From positions 22,090,527-22,154,526 of the forward strand of contig OX485808.1 in the NCBI GenBank assembly GCA_950295325.1: a DNA stretch of 64,000 bases, given 5' to 3'. How positions within the stretch are numbered: the stretch's first letter is position 1; each line of letters begins with the position of its first letter. The notes beneath the pieces are model-generated. The model was not told the DNA's origin. It was given only the letters and a program-made list of their open reading frames with translations, and searched no databases. Positions 23,361-35,289 of this stretch are shown one piece after another. A program made the position numbers and the translations under genes. The DNA is from Polytrichum commune. Taxonomy: Eukaryota; Streptophyta; Polytrichopsida; Polytrichales; Polytrichaceae.

Positions 23361-24894
23361 TAGGATGACTTAAGCTCATGCTCACACCGGGGCGGTGGCA
23401 TTAGGAGCTTTGTGGCTAGGAATTATAGTGTCATCAAACCTTGGTGGCTTCTACGGTGACACTAGGTACTTGTAGCTCAAGCAACCAAGGGATGTGGACA
23501 AACTTTTGTCATATCATTGTGGGGGCAATGAGGTGGAACAAAATATCTTAGCTTAATAAATCATGTGAGGGTTGTTAGTAATCACATGGCTTACTATTGT
23601 TATTGAGATATGCTTTGTCCGGTGATGGATAATGAAATTCGGCCACTTTTGGAATAGGCATATGAACTCCAAATATGAATATGAATATTCTCACATGTTC
23701 ATATTTAGATTGTATAGCATTACGTCAAAATTCATTTTTTATTTCATGTTGCTTATTCATACATGTTGTCATTCGAATCTCAAAAAAGAGGTTTTCACTA
23801 GCAATTTTGACTTCTTGAGAACTCCACCCTGACGACGGTTTGAAGGCACTAGGCCATGGCTCTTTAATGACCATGATACCCCACTTTTTAGATGAGACGA
23901 TAGGGAACTCCATGGACTATAGCTCAAAGTCTTTTGGAGGTTAGATGCCCTTAGTGTAAACCCAAATCATGGCCATGCCTACCTTCAAGAGTTGTTCCGA
24001 GAAGCCCCCCTACAATACCGGCCAACATCATATATACTTGCCATGTGGGATTCCATGTAGATCTTTCATACAGTGAAAATTTTATGAACTTTAATGGTCC
24101 AACATTGTCCTCATGTAAATCCAAAGCAAGGGCCCATGACACTCTCAACTAATGAGAAATCAAGGCTTTTCAAGAGCTTGGCCTTAGTGGCTTCCGTGTA
24201 AACAAGGCCACCAGACATGTATGAAAGCTCCAAGTCACAAGTGCATTTGGAAATGCGCCGGGAATGGGTGGGCGGCATGGCAATCTCTTGTTTTATTTGC
24301 AATGACTCATGACCACATTCGACAAACGGTGGAGATGATGATGTTAGGGTTGGTTCACACGGGGTCCCAAGTCCCAAGTCCCACTCATGTCAGCAAATCC
24401 CAATATGGACGCAAAGCCCATCTTTTGAGCCTCAAGAAACCATTAAATACATGGTTTGTAAGGACATTAAAGTCAGATCTCGGTTGCTTTATGTGGAAAA
24501 TATCTCAAGCCTTGTGTTGCGAGTTGGGTCTAGTGTTTGGCTCGACCAACTCTCTCAACACAAGTCCCAAGCCCCACCTCACAAATCTAGCCAAATCTCA
24601 AAGTTACCGAGGGATGTAGTTGCTACTGAGTGACAACAACGTCACGCAAATGCTAAATTCTATGCTCTTTCACCATAAATTTCAAGAAAGTTAGTGTGTG
24701 CCACCTGATTGTCAGTGAATAATGCCGACACTTTCATGCCAAGTACCGGTACTTTGAGTGAATAGTGCCAACTTGTTGAGACGAACAATGCCTCCTAATC
24801 CTTTTGGTGGCACTAATGGATAGTATGTCATAAAAAAAAAGTTTGGTATCACCTTCACTAATTCCCCCACCCTCATGGTCACTCATTGATATAC
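23361..24894. other. No recognised gene
   Basis: The longest open frame here (24,221-24,619, 132 codons) shows no domain, is crossed by open frames on the opposite strand, and is not accepted as coding. Confidence 0.35.
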
Positions 24895-24897
24895 TTA

Positions 24898-26023
24898 GGG
24901 CCGGTTTACACTATGGACCATGACGGCAGACCATGGAAGATGGCCTTTGTCAATGGTCCGAGTTCATGGTTAGACTTTATAAAAAATTAGTTTTGAGAGC
25001 CTTGGGCCCCTCACTAGGTGTAAACCGAATACGAACCAAGAAGAATGACCATGCACCAACAAGTGAAGGTGCTGATTCTTTTAATACATGCCCAAAAAGG
25101 GCAATTTTCAAAAAAAAAATTCAAGTTTGACCATTCTCTCGTCTTCTCTTGGGCGTTACTAGTCTTCACTTCTTGTTAAATGTGTTGAAGATGTGGCTTG
25201 CAAATATTCTCACAAAAATTTTTACAAAAAAATGAGCGATTTAATTTATACATGTTTAATGTAATTTACATGTGACATGCATGTACCTTGTGTTGTCACT
25301 CCACTAAATAGGATATTTAGTGTTTGATTATATTTAACGGTGTTACCACCCTACCTTGCTCAACACTAAAGTTCAATTCTTTGATAATTAGTGTTAGAAG
25401 ATTTCCCATTGCGGTTCTTTTAACCACCTTGATCTACAACCACTAAACGACTACAATTTTTTCTTTTTCGTTTTGCAACTGTAAATTTACAAATTTTTGG
25501 GGCATGTAATATACCGTTCGAAAGATATTTTTAATATCTTTCCAACGGTATATTACAAACCCCCATATTCCAAACATTGCAGTTGGTAGAGAAAAAAACA
25601 AAAAACAAACCTGCACTCAAATTCTAGAGTTTTAGATGTCCCACGTTGTTTGGTGAAACACGTGGGAGCCGGTTTAAGGTATAGGGCAAGGAAGTAATGG
25701 TATGTCTCATGGGCTATGATATGATTAAGGCACATAGAGGTTAGATTCATTAAATTTTTATTAAAACAACATTTTATTGCCATGGGCCCTTGCCTTTTCC
25801 TACAAGACCACCTCTCATGCCTCTCTCACCGCAAAACCCGTCGGACCATGTCAATGCATTTATTAAGACTTTAAAATTATATTTTTGGGACCTCGACCTA
25901 AATGGTCCCTCTGACATTTATTCCTTAGTGTAAACCGAAGTTGTCCCGGGACAACTCCAGCAGCCAATCATCTGCCTTGCAAATCCCCGGTCCAACTTCA
26001 TGGTCCATAGCGTAAACCGGCCC
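24898..26023. mobile_element. Harbinger-like element, family B
   Basis: A 1,126-bp element with ends GGGCCGGTTTACACTATGGA and its complement; one mismatch in about 26 bases. TTA flanks both sides (24,895-24,897 and 26,024-26,026). This end sequence and duplication fit the PIF/Harbinger superfamily. There is no transposase. A partial mini-CACTA sequence is nested inside. A shorter relative begins near 48.26 kb, sharing GGACCAAGAAG and GCCCAAAAAGGGCA. Confidence 0.85.
25390..25620. mobile_element. Nested half of a mini-CACTA foldback
   Basis: GCGGTTCTTTTAACCACCTT followed by GATCTACAACCACTAAACGA resembles the left arm of the element at 10,752-11,009. Then comes an inner hairpin (25,510-25,553, ATACCGTTCGAAAGATATTT mirrored) and a second ATATTACAAACCCCCATATT block. 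The proper CACTAGTAGAAA ends are missing, so this copy is rearranged. Confidence 0.55.
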
Positions 26024-26026
26024 TTA

Positions 26027-26671
26027 GTGCAATACAAAACCTGACACGACCTGGGAGTAGATAATTGGGTTGGACGAAAATGGAAAGCTAATTTCTGCTT
26101 CCCTTGGGGCCGTGCCAGAGCTTCCTTCCTTCCTTCCTTCCTTCCTTCCTTGGCCTGAGTCAATATTTCGTGTGAATTGGGTATTTGGGCAGATTTCGAA
26201 AGCCTCAACGGGAAGCGGACCTTATTAGTCACCACCACCCTGACAAACACCCATCTACATACTGACTGAATCAGTTATAAGCTGGCAGCACCCAGATATA
26301 TATATATATATATATATAGACACAATTAGTGACTCACTCACTTAAGGTGGGAATAATTAAACTAATGCCTGGGGAGGAGAGAAGGAGGCCAGGGCCCTAC
26401 ACTACACTACAAGCACAGTAAGAAGGAGGTAGTAGCTAGCTAGGGTGGGAGGGGGTAAGCCAATTCTGTTAATATAATGAGCGAGGTGGCCACAACGTGC
26501 GGCCTAGGGGAGCCAATAGCAGCCCCAACTCTAGCATAAACAAATCACCACTATTTAATGACACATATATAGCGGCTCTTCTACTACTAGCTAGCCCCCC
26601 CCCCCCTAATTAGTGACCCACCCCGGCCCCCTGCTTGCTGCTCATTAATTTGTACATACAGTAGGGGTTTA
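26027..26671. other. GC-richer low-copy stretch with microsatellites
   Basis: No match elsewhere in the window. It carries (CTTC)n at 26,121-26,151, (AT)n at 26,296-26,318, TAGCTAGCTAGG at about 26,434 and poly-C at 26,595-26,606. No gene could be called; it reads like non-repetitive intergenic or former gene-flanking DNA. Confidence 0.4.
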
Positions 26672-27608
26672 GGGCCACTTTACACACGAGCCAAGAGCCG
26701 TGACCATGACATTGTGAGGGCCCAAGAGAAAGTGTCCAAACGCCGTCCCAACATCCCTCCAAACTCATGTAGTGTGGTCACGGACCCTCAAGCGTAGTGT
26801 GCAGTCATGCGTGATTGGGTTCTCAAACAAACGCCATTTCAATGAATTCTTGTTCGAGCGGGCCCTCACACATGATAAAATAGAAGAAACCAATGGTTGT
26901 GAGCGTTTGGAGTGCCGTGGTCTCCCGGTTTTGTGGTAGGCCTACCTCCTTCAAGAGGCGGTTTTGGAGAACAGTCCAAGTGACCATGACACATGATCCA
27001 TTCGATGCCATGTAGGAATCCACGTAGACTTTGCATCCATCGTGCATTCATCGGTCCCTCAAGCGTAGTGTGAAGCGAACGTGGACCGGCTCCGCCTTTT
27101 CCACCAGCGAGAGTGTTGGAAGTGCAACGGTCACGGGCTCTGAGCGCCACTTCACACACGAGACTGAGAGCCCGTAACCACTACACTTCAAGCACTCTCA
27201 TTGGTGGCAAAGGTGGAGCCGGTCCAAATTCGCTTCACACTACGCTTGAGGGACCGATGAATGCACGATGGATGTAAAGTCTACATGGATTCCTACATGG
27301 CATCGAATGGATCACGTTTCATGATCACTTGGATTATTTTCAAAAACCACCTCTTGGAGGTAGGCCTAACACAAAATTGGGAGACTATGACACTCCGAAC
27401 GTGTCATGATGTGAGACCCCACACATGTAGAAATTCATTGAAATAGCATTTATTTGAGGGCCTAGTCACACATGACTTCACACTACACTTGAGAGCCCGT
27501 GACCACACTGCATGATTTTGGAAGTGTGTTGAGACGGCCTTTGGACACTTTCTTTTGGGCTCTCACAATTTTGTGGTCACGGCACTTGGCTCGTGTGTGA
27601 AGCGGCCC
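26672..27608. mobile_element. Compound family A element (copy 3)
   Basis: A reverse-oriented copy (26,672 to about 27,144, from GGGCCACTTTACACACGAGC) is joined to a forward copy (about 27,145-27,608). The join keeps GCCACTTCACACACGAGAC of the second copy, while the first has lost its last roughly 20 bases. The whole unit is flanked by TTA (26,669-26,671 and 27,609-27,611). The outer ends are the opposite family end from the 20.6-kb compound. Open frames with the family peptide DGCKVY(V/M)DSYMASNGS occur in both halves. Confidence 0.85.
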
Positions 27609-27611
27609 TTA

Positions 27612-28249
27612 TATACAGTATAGTAGAGTATAGTCTAGTCTAGTATTTTATATTTATGGTTTATTTTTTAATGGTTTATTTTTTTGTTATTGTTGGAACA
27701 GAAGGCCCACCAATAATAAGGCGGCCAGGAATGAGTGAAAGGGAGTGTCAGGTGGTTAGGATTGGCATCATCTGAGGAGCCTGCTCCTGCTGCTGCTGCT
27801 GCATCATAATTATGATGCCATTGCTAACTACTTTCTTTTCCTGACTAAACTACAACTCTGACAAGGAGGAAACAAGGCTAAGGAGTAGGGGATGCGGTGT
27901 GCCTGCCTGCCTGGCCGCCGCCTCTCCTCTTGGCTTGGGCTTTGTGGCGTCTATGTGAACTTATCCATCGTGGATGAAGGGGCTTTAAGGTAATCGATCA
28001 TGTTTTTAAAGTAAACACCTTCCTTGTGGAGGTATTTGTTTTTGATTCTTCATCTGTCAACGAGTGAATGCACTGGTGTCATGCAGTAGTAATCTGCTCA
28101 CGCTGACTGGTGTGGGCCACCATCGAACGGGTGCTGCTAGCAGTGCTAGCAGGGGTTAGTTTTAGCTCCTTTTTGGTCAGTGGGAGCCGTTGGATGTAGC
28201 ATGTGGTGGTAGAAACTGTTCACTGGTGGCCCGCGTCCGTAAGTGTGGG
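27612..28249. other. GC-richer low-copy stretch
   Basis: Contains (CTG)n at 27,779-27,802, the palindrome CATCATAATTATGATG at about 27,802 and the C-rich word GCCTGCCTGCCTGGCCGCCG at about 27,901. GCTGCTAGCAGTGCTAGCAG at about 28,133 is an inverted pair. No gene is recognised. Together with 26,027-26,671 it forms one unique region, split by the compound insertion. Confidence 0.4.
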
Positions 28250-29665
28250 TGGGCATGTAAGCTGGTCATTGTTGAAAACAAATTAGTCGTATGATGCATT
28301 AAGTATAGAATAGCCCGACTTCGGTCATGCGTAGTAGAGGTGTAAGAGGGGTGCACAGAGTATTTTTAGAGGAGCATTGCATTTGGCCGATTGTAATGGC
28401 GAATCGGGGGTCTATGTGGTCGACGAGGTCGTGTAAGAAGTGATCCACAGTAGGGGGACAATGCCTTCGTTTAATAGAAGATCCTCGCCTGCAATAAGGT
28501 TGATTTTGTGGTGATTCTCACGTAGCAATCCGACATCAATATATCCTTTCCTTAAGTGATGGAGAGTAAGAGGCTATTTCCTTGGGACGATCTTGCGAAT
28601 TTCTATAGGTTGCGTAAGAATTTTGTATTTTTTTGGGAAATTTTAATGTAGACTCCCATATTCCGTGGAAAACTGTCAGTCCCACATAACACTATTATGG
28701 AACTGAATAATGTTATTGGAGTATAGATTCTTTAATCTATGGATTTTTTTTAATATCTTCCCAAGCTATGTTAGATGCTTGAAAGAGCGAACATTTCTTA
28801 GGGCCAAGTTCCATGTGCCGGTCCCGGTCCGTTTTTTAAATGGGTGAGAAACGGGTGACATCATCCAAAAAATGGGTGATGTCACCCATTTTATGGAGGG
28901 TACTTCTATGTGGTGTGCCAGTTTATTTCGTTTTCCTACTTTTTAACTAAATTTGGTGAGTGATAAGACATGACACTTTATGAAGGTCACCGACAATGAA
29001 GGTCATCATCATTTAACTTTTCATATTTGATTTGCACATCAATTTCCATACATTTATTGAATGAATTCCAAATTATGTGTTGTTGATATGCGTAGGTTGG
29101 TAATACTGTCATCTATGGAAATATGTAAATATTTATATATATTATTTTTTAAAGTTGAAATTGTCATTGTACGTTTGTTTATAAGTGATTTTAACTGTGA
29201 CACCTAAATGATACCAAAATAGTCTTTTAAATATTTCATGAGTGTTTCCTTTGGTTTGTTTACCTTATATATATATAGTTAAGATCTAGATTCTAAAAAC
29301 ATCATAAAATACACGTTCCCGAAGAGTACTCCTCAAAAGAGAGGACTTGAAAAACAAAGTGGCCTTTAGTATCCAAGGGTGTACCCTAGGTGACCGGCCG
29401 ATCCGGTCAGCGGAGCTTTCTAACCGGCAAATGTCCTTCTTGTGACCGTTAGGACCGCCGGTCCTTTGGCACCCGTTCTTGCACAACACAAAATGTGGGA
29501 CACCCATCCATGGGGGGTACCGGTCCTTGGGTGAGAGGGATGGGCACATGGCACCACCCTCTTTTCACCGGCCCACCCATTTATTTTGAAAAAAACGGAC
29601 CGGGACCGGCACATGGAACTTGGCCCTTAAAGTGTTGCTCTAAGGCCTCAGTACCTTAGCAAAAA
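28250..29665 (+). repeat. Repeat E, copy 2 (interrupted)
   Basis: Homologous to 2590-3110, with the match broken at 28,800 and resuming at 29,627. Shared: AGAAGATCCTCGCCTGCAAT, TGATTTTGTGGTGATTCTCA, GTTGCTCTAAGG, CAGTACCTTAGCA. Confidence 0.75.
28801..29626. mobile_element. Harbinger-like element D inserted in repeat E
   Basis: An 826-bp insertion with about 37-bp perfect inverted ends beginning GGGCCAAGTTCCATGTGCCG. TTA is duplicated at the borders (28,798-28,800 and 29,627-29,629). The undisturbed site is seen at 3054-3056. The interior has the short palindrome AAATGGGTGATGTCACCCATTT and no transposase. Minus-strand frames of 64-87 codons near the right end are unassigned. Confidence 0.9.
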
Positions 29666-31440
29666 TATGTCCCCTACAAAATTGAGGGGCGAGTCCCAAC
29701 TCATTCATTTCAAGTGAAGTCCACTAAAATAATTTAGGGTATTTAATACTATTTTTGGAGTTTCACTATCTATAAACAATTTTGTCTAAAATTATAAGAC
29801 AATTCATTGCATTTTCACCTTGCTAACATATGGGTTTACATAGATATCATGAATCCCTAACCCCTCCTCCTCCTCCTCCTCCTCCTTTTCTACTAGCTAC
29901 AGTAGTACATAGTGCTACAATCTACCCTCTATAAGTATATAGTTACCTCTTTGTAGCATATAGTTTGTAACACTTCATAGCATTACTCAAAACTATGGTG
30001 TTGATAGTTGCACCCCTAGTGCCATGAATTTCGTTAGGATGAATCCCCACGTATGTTGGACCATCATTGCAAAATGAATAGTACTCAACATAAGTGTTTA
30101 CTTTGCAAGGGTGAATGTACACATGGGTTTTTCTCTTTGGGTTACAATTAATGTTTAGTTTTGATTAATCACTGGCATGAGTGCTAGTTGACCGGCTGTG
30201 TGGGGCTTGGCTCCGGCTGAGAAGGTCAGGCATGTTGCCATATTGAGGTGTCATGATTAAACTTGTGAGAGTTCCTAGGTCAAGTATAGGGTTTCCCATT
30301 TAGAAAAGGGACCCATGATCATAGGCTTTGTGATGTTATGTCATAGATTTCTAACATAATATCACTAAGAGAGGGTGAGAATTTTTTAAATAAAAATGAT
30401 ACATGTAATAATTATGTAGTAAAAATAAATTCATTAGTAACACTTATAAAATATTGTCACATATACTATTAAAATTAATCTTACACTTACTTAGTGATCA
30501 AAACAAGATTTTATTATTGTTTGATGAGACTCTTGAATACGGGATATAGTGATGGAATTCTCTAGAGGACTTGATCTCATAGCAAAACCAAGGCCTATAA
30601 AAGATACTAGTGGCTACTCTCCACCACTCTCCAACACAATCTATCATTGGCTCACTCTCCACCCTCTAACATTGTCATTTCCAATAGTATTCATAATTTT
30701 ACAACATTAAATTATATATTTTATGGATTTTGGTGCAAGTTACAATTATACAATGTGAAAATCAACAAAGATGGGAGACATGTTTTTATAACAAAGTAAC
30801 ACATAACACTTGCTAATGTATTTTCAAGGGAGTATGAAAGATGTAATAATTATGATAAGATAACACTTGATAAATGAATAAATAAATAACACTTAGAGAG
30901 GGCATACTATAGTTGATTGCTAGTCCTTTATGTTGTTTGCTCTCGTTGCAATGTGTAGGGAGAAAGCCACACATGTTTGCAAAAGCCAGTTTCAAAACCG
31001 AGTTCGGTAAAAGCATGCCCACACTAGGAATTATTGTATACAAGTGTACCTCCCATTCATCCAACATAAAAACCCTAAAATAGTGTATAGTCTAGAGGTT
31101 CACTTTTAAAGTTCATATGAACTTGGAATTATGTTTTAAATACCTTGAATTAATCTAATCCAAGTCATTTGAGGCGAATCAACCACAAAACTATAGGGGG
31201 TCGAGTTTTTATGTTGGATGGACAAGGGGTACGCTTGTATGCTTCAAGGTAGGAGAGTTTCCATCTTGATAGAAGTTTATGTCTTGTACGCAATGAAGTG
31301 AACGGGCAAAAGTACAGTTGATTACATCCAATGAGATCATCGTGAGTAGGACCAAAAAATGTTTATTGATGGCAGTAAGTTTCGGAAAGAGATGAATTTT
31401 TCCTATCAAGAAAGACTCCTCAATCTGTCAAGGAGTGACA
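29666..31440. other. No recognised gene; (CTC)n microsatellite
   Basis: (CTC)n at 29,862-29,886. The remainder is AT-rich with no domain in any frame. Confidence 0.4.
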
Positions 31441-31443
31441 GTT

Positions 31444-31765
31444 GGCCCTAGTGTGGGCATGCTATAAGCCAAGATAGAAGAATATTGGCCATGGCATGTG
31501 CCTAATTTCAAGGAGCTTAGTTTTTAAGGTTGGTCCCTCTCTTTTTATTTTATTTTAACAAAAACGGAGGTTTTTGAGCCTTCCAAAACCATCATCTTGG
31601 ATTGGAGTTGGAAAGGAACATTTTATACCCAATAAAACAGAGACCAACCTTCAAATCAAGCTCCTTGAAGTTAGACACATGTCAAGGCCACAATTCTTTT
31701 ACCTTGGCTTACTAAACTCCACTTCAAAACTAGTGCTTTCATTGGTATGTGGCCTCCACACATGT
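31444..31765. mobile_element. Foldback H, copy 2
   Basis: The arms ATGTGCCTAATTTCAAGGAG and CAAGCTCCTTGAAGTTAGAC, followed by GGCCACAATTCTTTTACCTT, match those of 11.65-12.0 kb. Borders are approximate. Confidence 0.6.
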
Positions 31766-33014
31766 ATGCAATTATTGGTACTAATGAATATCATACCAGA
31801 TTTGCAACTTTGTTGGTTGGGTATGTCAATAATATGTATTAGGGTTTCAAGGATTGTTTACACTACAAAGATGGTTATGGTTTTGGGCAACCACAATTAT
31901 GGTTGTTTTCACTGAGAATTTGATTGCTAGGCTCAGCTAATTCCATACGAAGTAGTGCCAAGAAGCATGTACCCCATTACTCTGGCAAGGGCACCAAAAT
32001 TGCAACAAGAGAGTCCCTATATCTTTGTGGGTTGTGGAAAACAACCAACTTTTTGCAAAATTGGTAATTTCAGAACGCCATCTTACAATAAGACCATGCT
32101 TTGTTGAACTAGTTTTGAATGAATTTTTTCACAATTTAGAAAAGCAAAACTCATCACAAAGTTACTATCTTCACTTATAAATTGTCGTGAGAATGTATGT
32201 AGGTGAATTAGTCTCCCACACTGACTTTCATGATGGGACCATCATCGTCCAACTTATATGACAACGCCAGAGATGGTCATAACCTGCACTCTGACGTGCA
32301 TGTTTGAACACACATCGAACACATGGGACCCACCACCCAAAACTTGTGGCCTACCCACATGGCCCAACTGAAAACAAACAATGACCAAGTGAGAGAGGAG
32401 TCGTAGCCGTTGAAGACACTGACTATACCCAAGTCTTTGTCTACCATTTTATCAAAATTAAGTCGACTTATGATGTGAATATGGGTTGGGAGAGAATCAC
32501 GTCTTTGAAAATTTACTGTCAATTCAACTACTTCTAAAACACATTATGATTTTTTGTTGTTAAACATTATGATGCCAATTTCCAAGCCTGTGAAAAGTCA
32601 CTACAGTATACACATGTACCACACTTATGCGAAATTGCTCAAGTCATCAGAAATAGATCCGTCTATCTTAGAGTGAACATGTGAGACATATAAGGAGACT
32701 TCTCCCTCTAAAATATTGGTACCCGATTTAGCGCCCCTTTGTGTTTGTGTTTTTGTTAGTGCTTGGTGAACAACCTGTGTTCATGCTCATAGGGTTTCGG
32801 TCCCTACTGCTGGCATCAATTCTTCACCAGTCAGGCTGCTAACTTATCATCTCCATTTAGAAAACAATTAGTTGAATGGCAATTATAGTTATCATAAATG
32901 GGGTAATCTGTCAATGAAGGCCAACGGCAACTAGGCTTTGAAATTTGTGCACATAATGATCGACTTTGCATTTGAAACAACACTAAGGTATATGTGGGTG
33001 TTATGCAACTACTT
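31766..33014. other. No recognised gene
   Basis: AT-rich; nothing matched to other parts of the window except the start of repeat S near 33,015. Confidence 0.35.
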
Positions 33015-33104
33015 TTCTTAATCGGACATCTATATTTGACAAGTGTGTGGTTAGGTGAGGATCAAAGAACAAAATACCATAAAGACATCTATTTGAAAGA
33101 GATT

Positions 33105-33352
33105 AGACTACACCATTTATGGTATTGAGTGTCACCCACTGTTTGGAGTTACTAATGCTAAAACGTTTTGCTAAGAATGTAACTTTTTACCAAGCATTGT
33201 AACTTATTAACAAGCGTAGTCATTTATGTCGTATATTGTCCATACAACCTATTTAATCTTTATTGCTAACAAATGAAATCTATAGTGAAAAGTTCTATTC
33301 TTGCACGATTCCAAATAGTAAGTGTCCCTAAATACCATAAACGGTGTGCAGT
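33105..33352. mobile_element. Family R foldback, copy 4
   Basis: The left end CTACACCATTTATGGTATTG with AGTGTCACCC is mirrored by ACTATTTGG-type words and CCTAAATACCATAAACGGTG on the right. The core CATTTATGTCGTATATTGTC is diverged. Repeat S (33,015-33,104) lies immediately to the left. Confidence 0.6.
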
Positions 33353-33739
33353 TTAAATTAATTAACTGTCTTACACTCAATGGTGAAAAAAACTGGAAGG
33401 GTTTATATATTCAGTTAAGGAATCAACAAACATGCAACTCTCATAACCATTACTACATGACAAGGGGTCAAATTTACATTCTGATTGGTTTTTTTCTACT
33501 TTAAAACTCTTTTATGCTTCATCGTAGAATTGCTAATGCAACACATATTTCGTTGTGTAGAAATGCTTGGTAGGAGAGTTGAAGAACCTGGAAAATGAAC
33601 CAAATAACATCCATATGCCTTAATTGAACTCTTGAAGGTTTGGTTATAGCAAACGTTACTTTATCACACTAGTTTGCAAAATGACATGTTAGTTGGGATA
33701 TTTCAACTTTATTAGGATTTCAGTCAGGTGCCAACTCAT

Positions 33740-33800
33740 GCCACTTTATACATAGACCAAGAGCCGTGACCATGAAAACCTTCCAAGGGCCATATTGTAG
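33740..33800 (-). mobile_element. Family A end fragment
   Basis: GCCACTTTATACATAGACCA then AGAGCCGTGACCATGA is a diverged family A end. The rest of the copy is missing. It lies 45 bp from full copy 4. Confidence 0.55.
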
Positions 33801-33843
33801 GATATAGAGATCCAATTTTGTAGTTGATGGGTCCTTAAGCTTA

Positions 33844-34342
33844 GGGCCACTTCACACGCGAGCCAAGAGCCATGGCCATGACATTGTGAGAGCCCCCCAA
33901 AAGTGTTCAAAGGCCGTCTTGGGACACTTCCAAATTAATGTAGTGTGGTCACGGGCACTCAAGTGTAGTGTGAAGTCATATGTGACCGGGCCCTGAACCA
34001 AATGTTGTCTCATTGAATTTCTATTCATGCGAGGTCCTCACACATGATAAAATAGAATAAATCAACGCTTGCGAGATTTTGGATTGCCATATTCTCATGG
34101 TTTTGTTTTAGGCCTATCTCCAAGAGGTAGTTTTTGAAAATAGTCCAAGTGACCATAAAACATGGTCCATTTGATGCCATGTAGGAATCCATGTAGACTT
34201 GACATCCATCTTGCATTCACTTACGCCTTTGGTGCTTGAAGCGTAGTGTGAAGTGAACTTGGACTAGCTCCGCCTTTTCCACCAATGAGAGTGCTTGAAG
34301 TGCACTGGTCACATGCCCTTAGTCTCGTGTGTGAAGTGGCCT
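33844..34342 (-). mobile_element. Harbinger-like MITE, family A copy 4 (reverse)
   Basis: GGGCCACTTCACACGCGAGC to CTCGTGTGTGAAGTGGCCT, flanked by TTA at 33,841-33,843 and 34,343-34,345. A 63-codon minus-strand frame carries the family peptide (DGCQVYMDSYMASNGPC). Non-autonomous. Confidence 0.88.
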
Positions 34343-34379
34343 TTAGTGTAAAGAAAGCAAATGATGTCGAGGGTTTGGA

Positions 34380-34665
34380 TCCCCACCATGGCAATATGAT
34401 TTTTGTAGGAGCCGATAGCCCTTAGTTTTTGCGTTAAACCCACCTCTTCTTGGTGGTCCTAATGCAAAATCCAGTAGACTATGATATATTATCCACTTGT
34501 TGCCATGTAAGCGCCATGTAGATTATTCACCCATTTGATGTATTTGGTTCTCATGCCTTCAAGGTCCAGTGTGAAGTGAACTTGGACCAACTTCGGCTTC
34601 TCAACCAACCACACCATTTGTATATCACGGGTCAAGGGCCCTCAAACTTTAGTGTAAAGTGGCCC
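34380..34665 (-). mobile_element. Diverged family A relative
   Basis: Shares ACCCACCTCTTCTTGGTGG, CCAGTAGAC, GCCATGTAAGCGCCATGTAG, TGAAGTGAACTTGGACCAAC and the end GTGTAAAGTGGCCC. A similar version ends at about 51,469, so this is a distinct subfamily. Confidence 0.55.
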
Positions 34666-35165
34666 TATGGTAAATGGGCCTTGAACAAACACTTATACCT
34701 CTACACCCACATTTTGTAGGATGCAAAACACACAGTTAGTGCGAGTTGGTTGCCCATTCCAAACTGTGTCCATAGTCATTTTCCTTATAAACTTTGAGAG
34801 CCCATATAAATATCTTATACATCATCAAAAGTGAAGATTCTTGAGCTCATTGGATGGTCATACAAATCTTCCCAACCATACTGACTATTGGGTCTAGAAC
34901 GGTTAACCAATTTTGAGCACGTAGTTCAATCTATTTAAACACATGTATTCTTGACGTTTGTTCCTAAATCCACGCTTAACCACACACCACTCAAATATAG
35001 GTGATTGATCAAGAAAAATATTCAAGTACAACTTGCATACCTTCGTTGTTGTTGAGTTGCATCTAGCGTTGATTATATTGATATAGAAAATTCTAGTTGA
35101 ACTATGGTGGTTACATAACATCTTATAGTGAACTATCCACACTATGCGTTGTGAACCTTATGTGG
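34666..35165. other. No recognised gene
   Basis: AT-rich; the minus-strand 79-codon frame at 34,903-35,142 has no domain. Repeat S copy follows at 35,166-35,265. Confidence 0.35.
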
Positions 35166-35289
35166 TCACTCTTCTTAATCGGACACCTATAAATTTGAGT
35201 GATGTTTACGGCTTGTAGTTAATAACAAACATTAGGAAGACACATATTACAATAAGAGTGATATGCCCAACCTTTAGGTTCAATTGATG

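Noticed and set aside
24221-24619. 132-codon plus-strand frame
   Set aside because: No recognised domain; opposite-strand frames overlap; no splice or conservation evidence.
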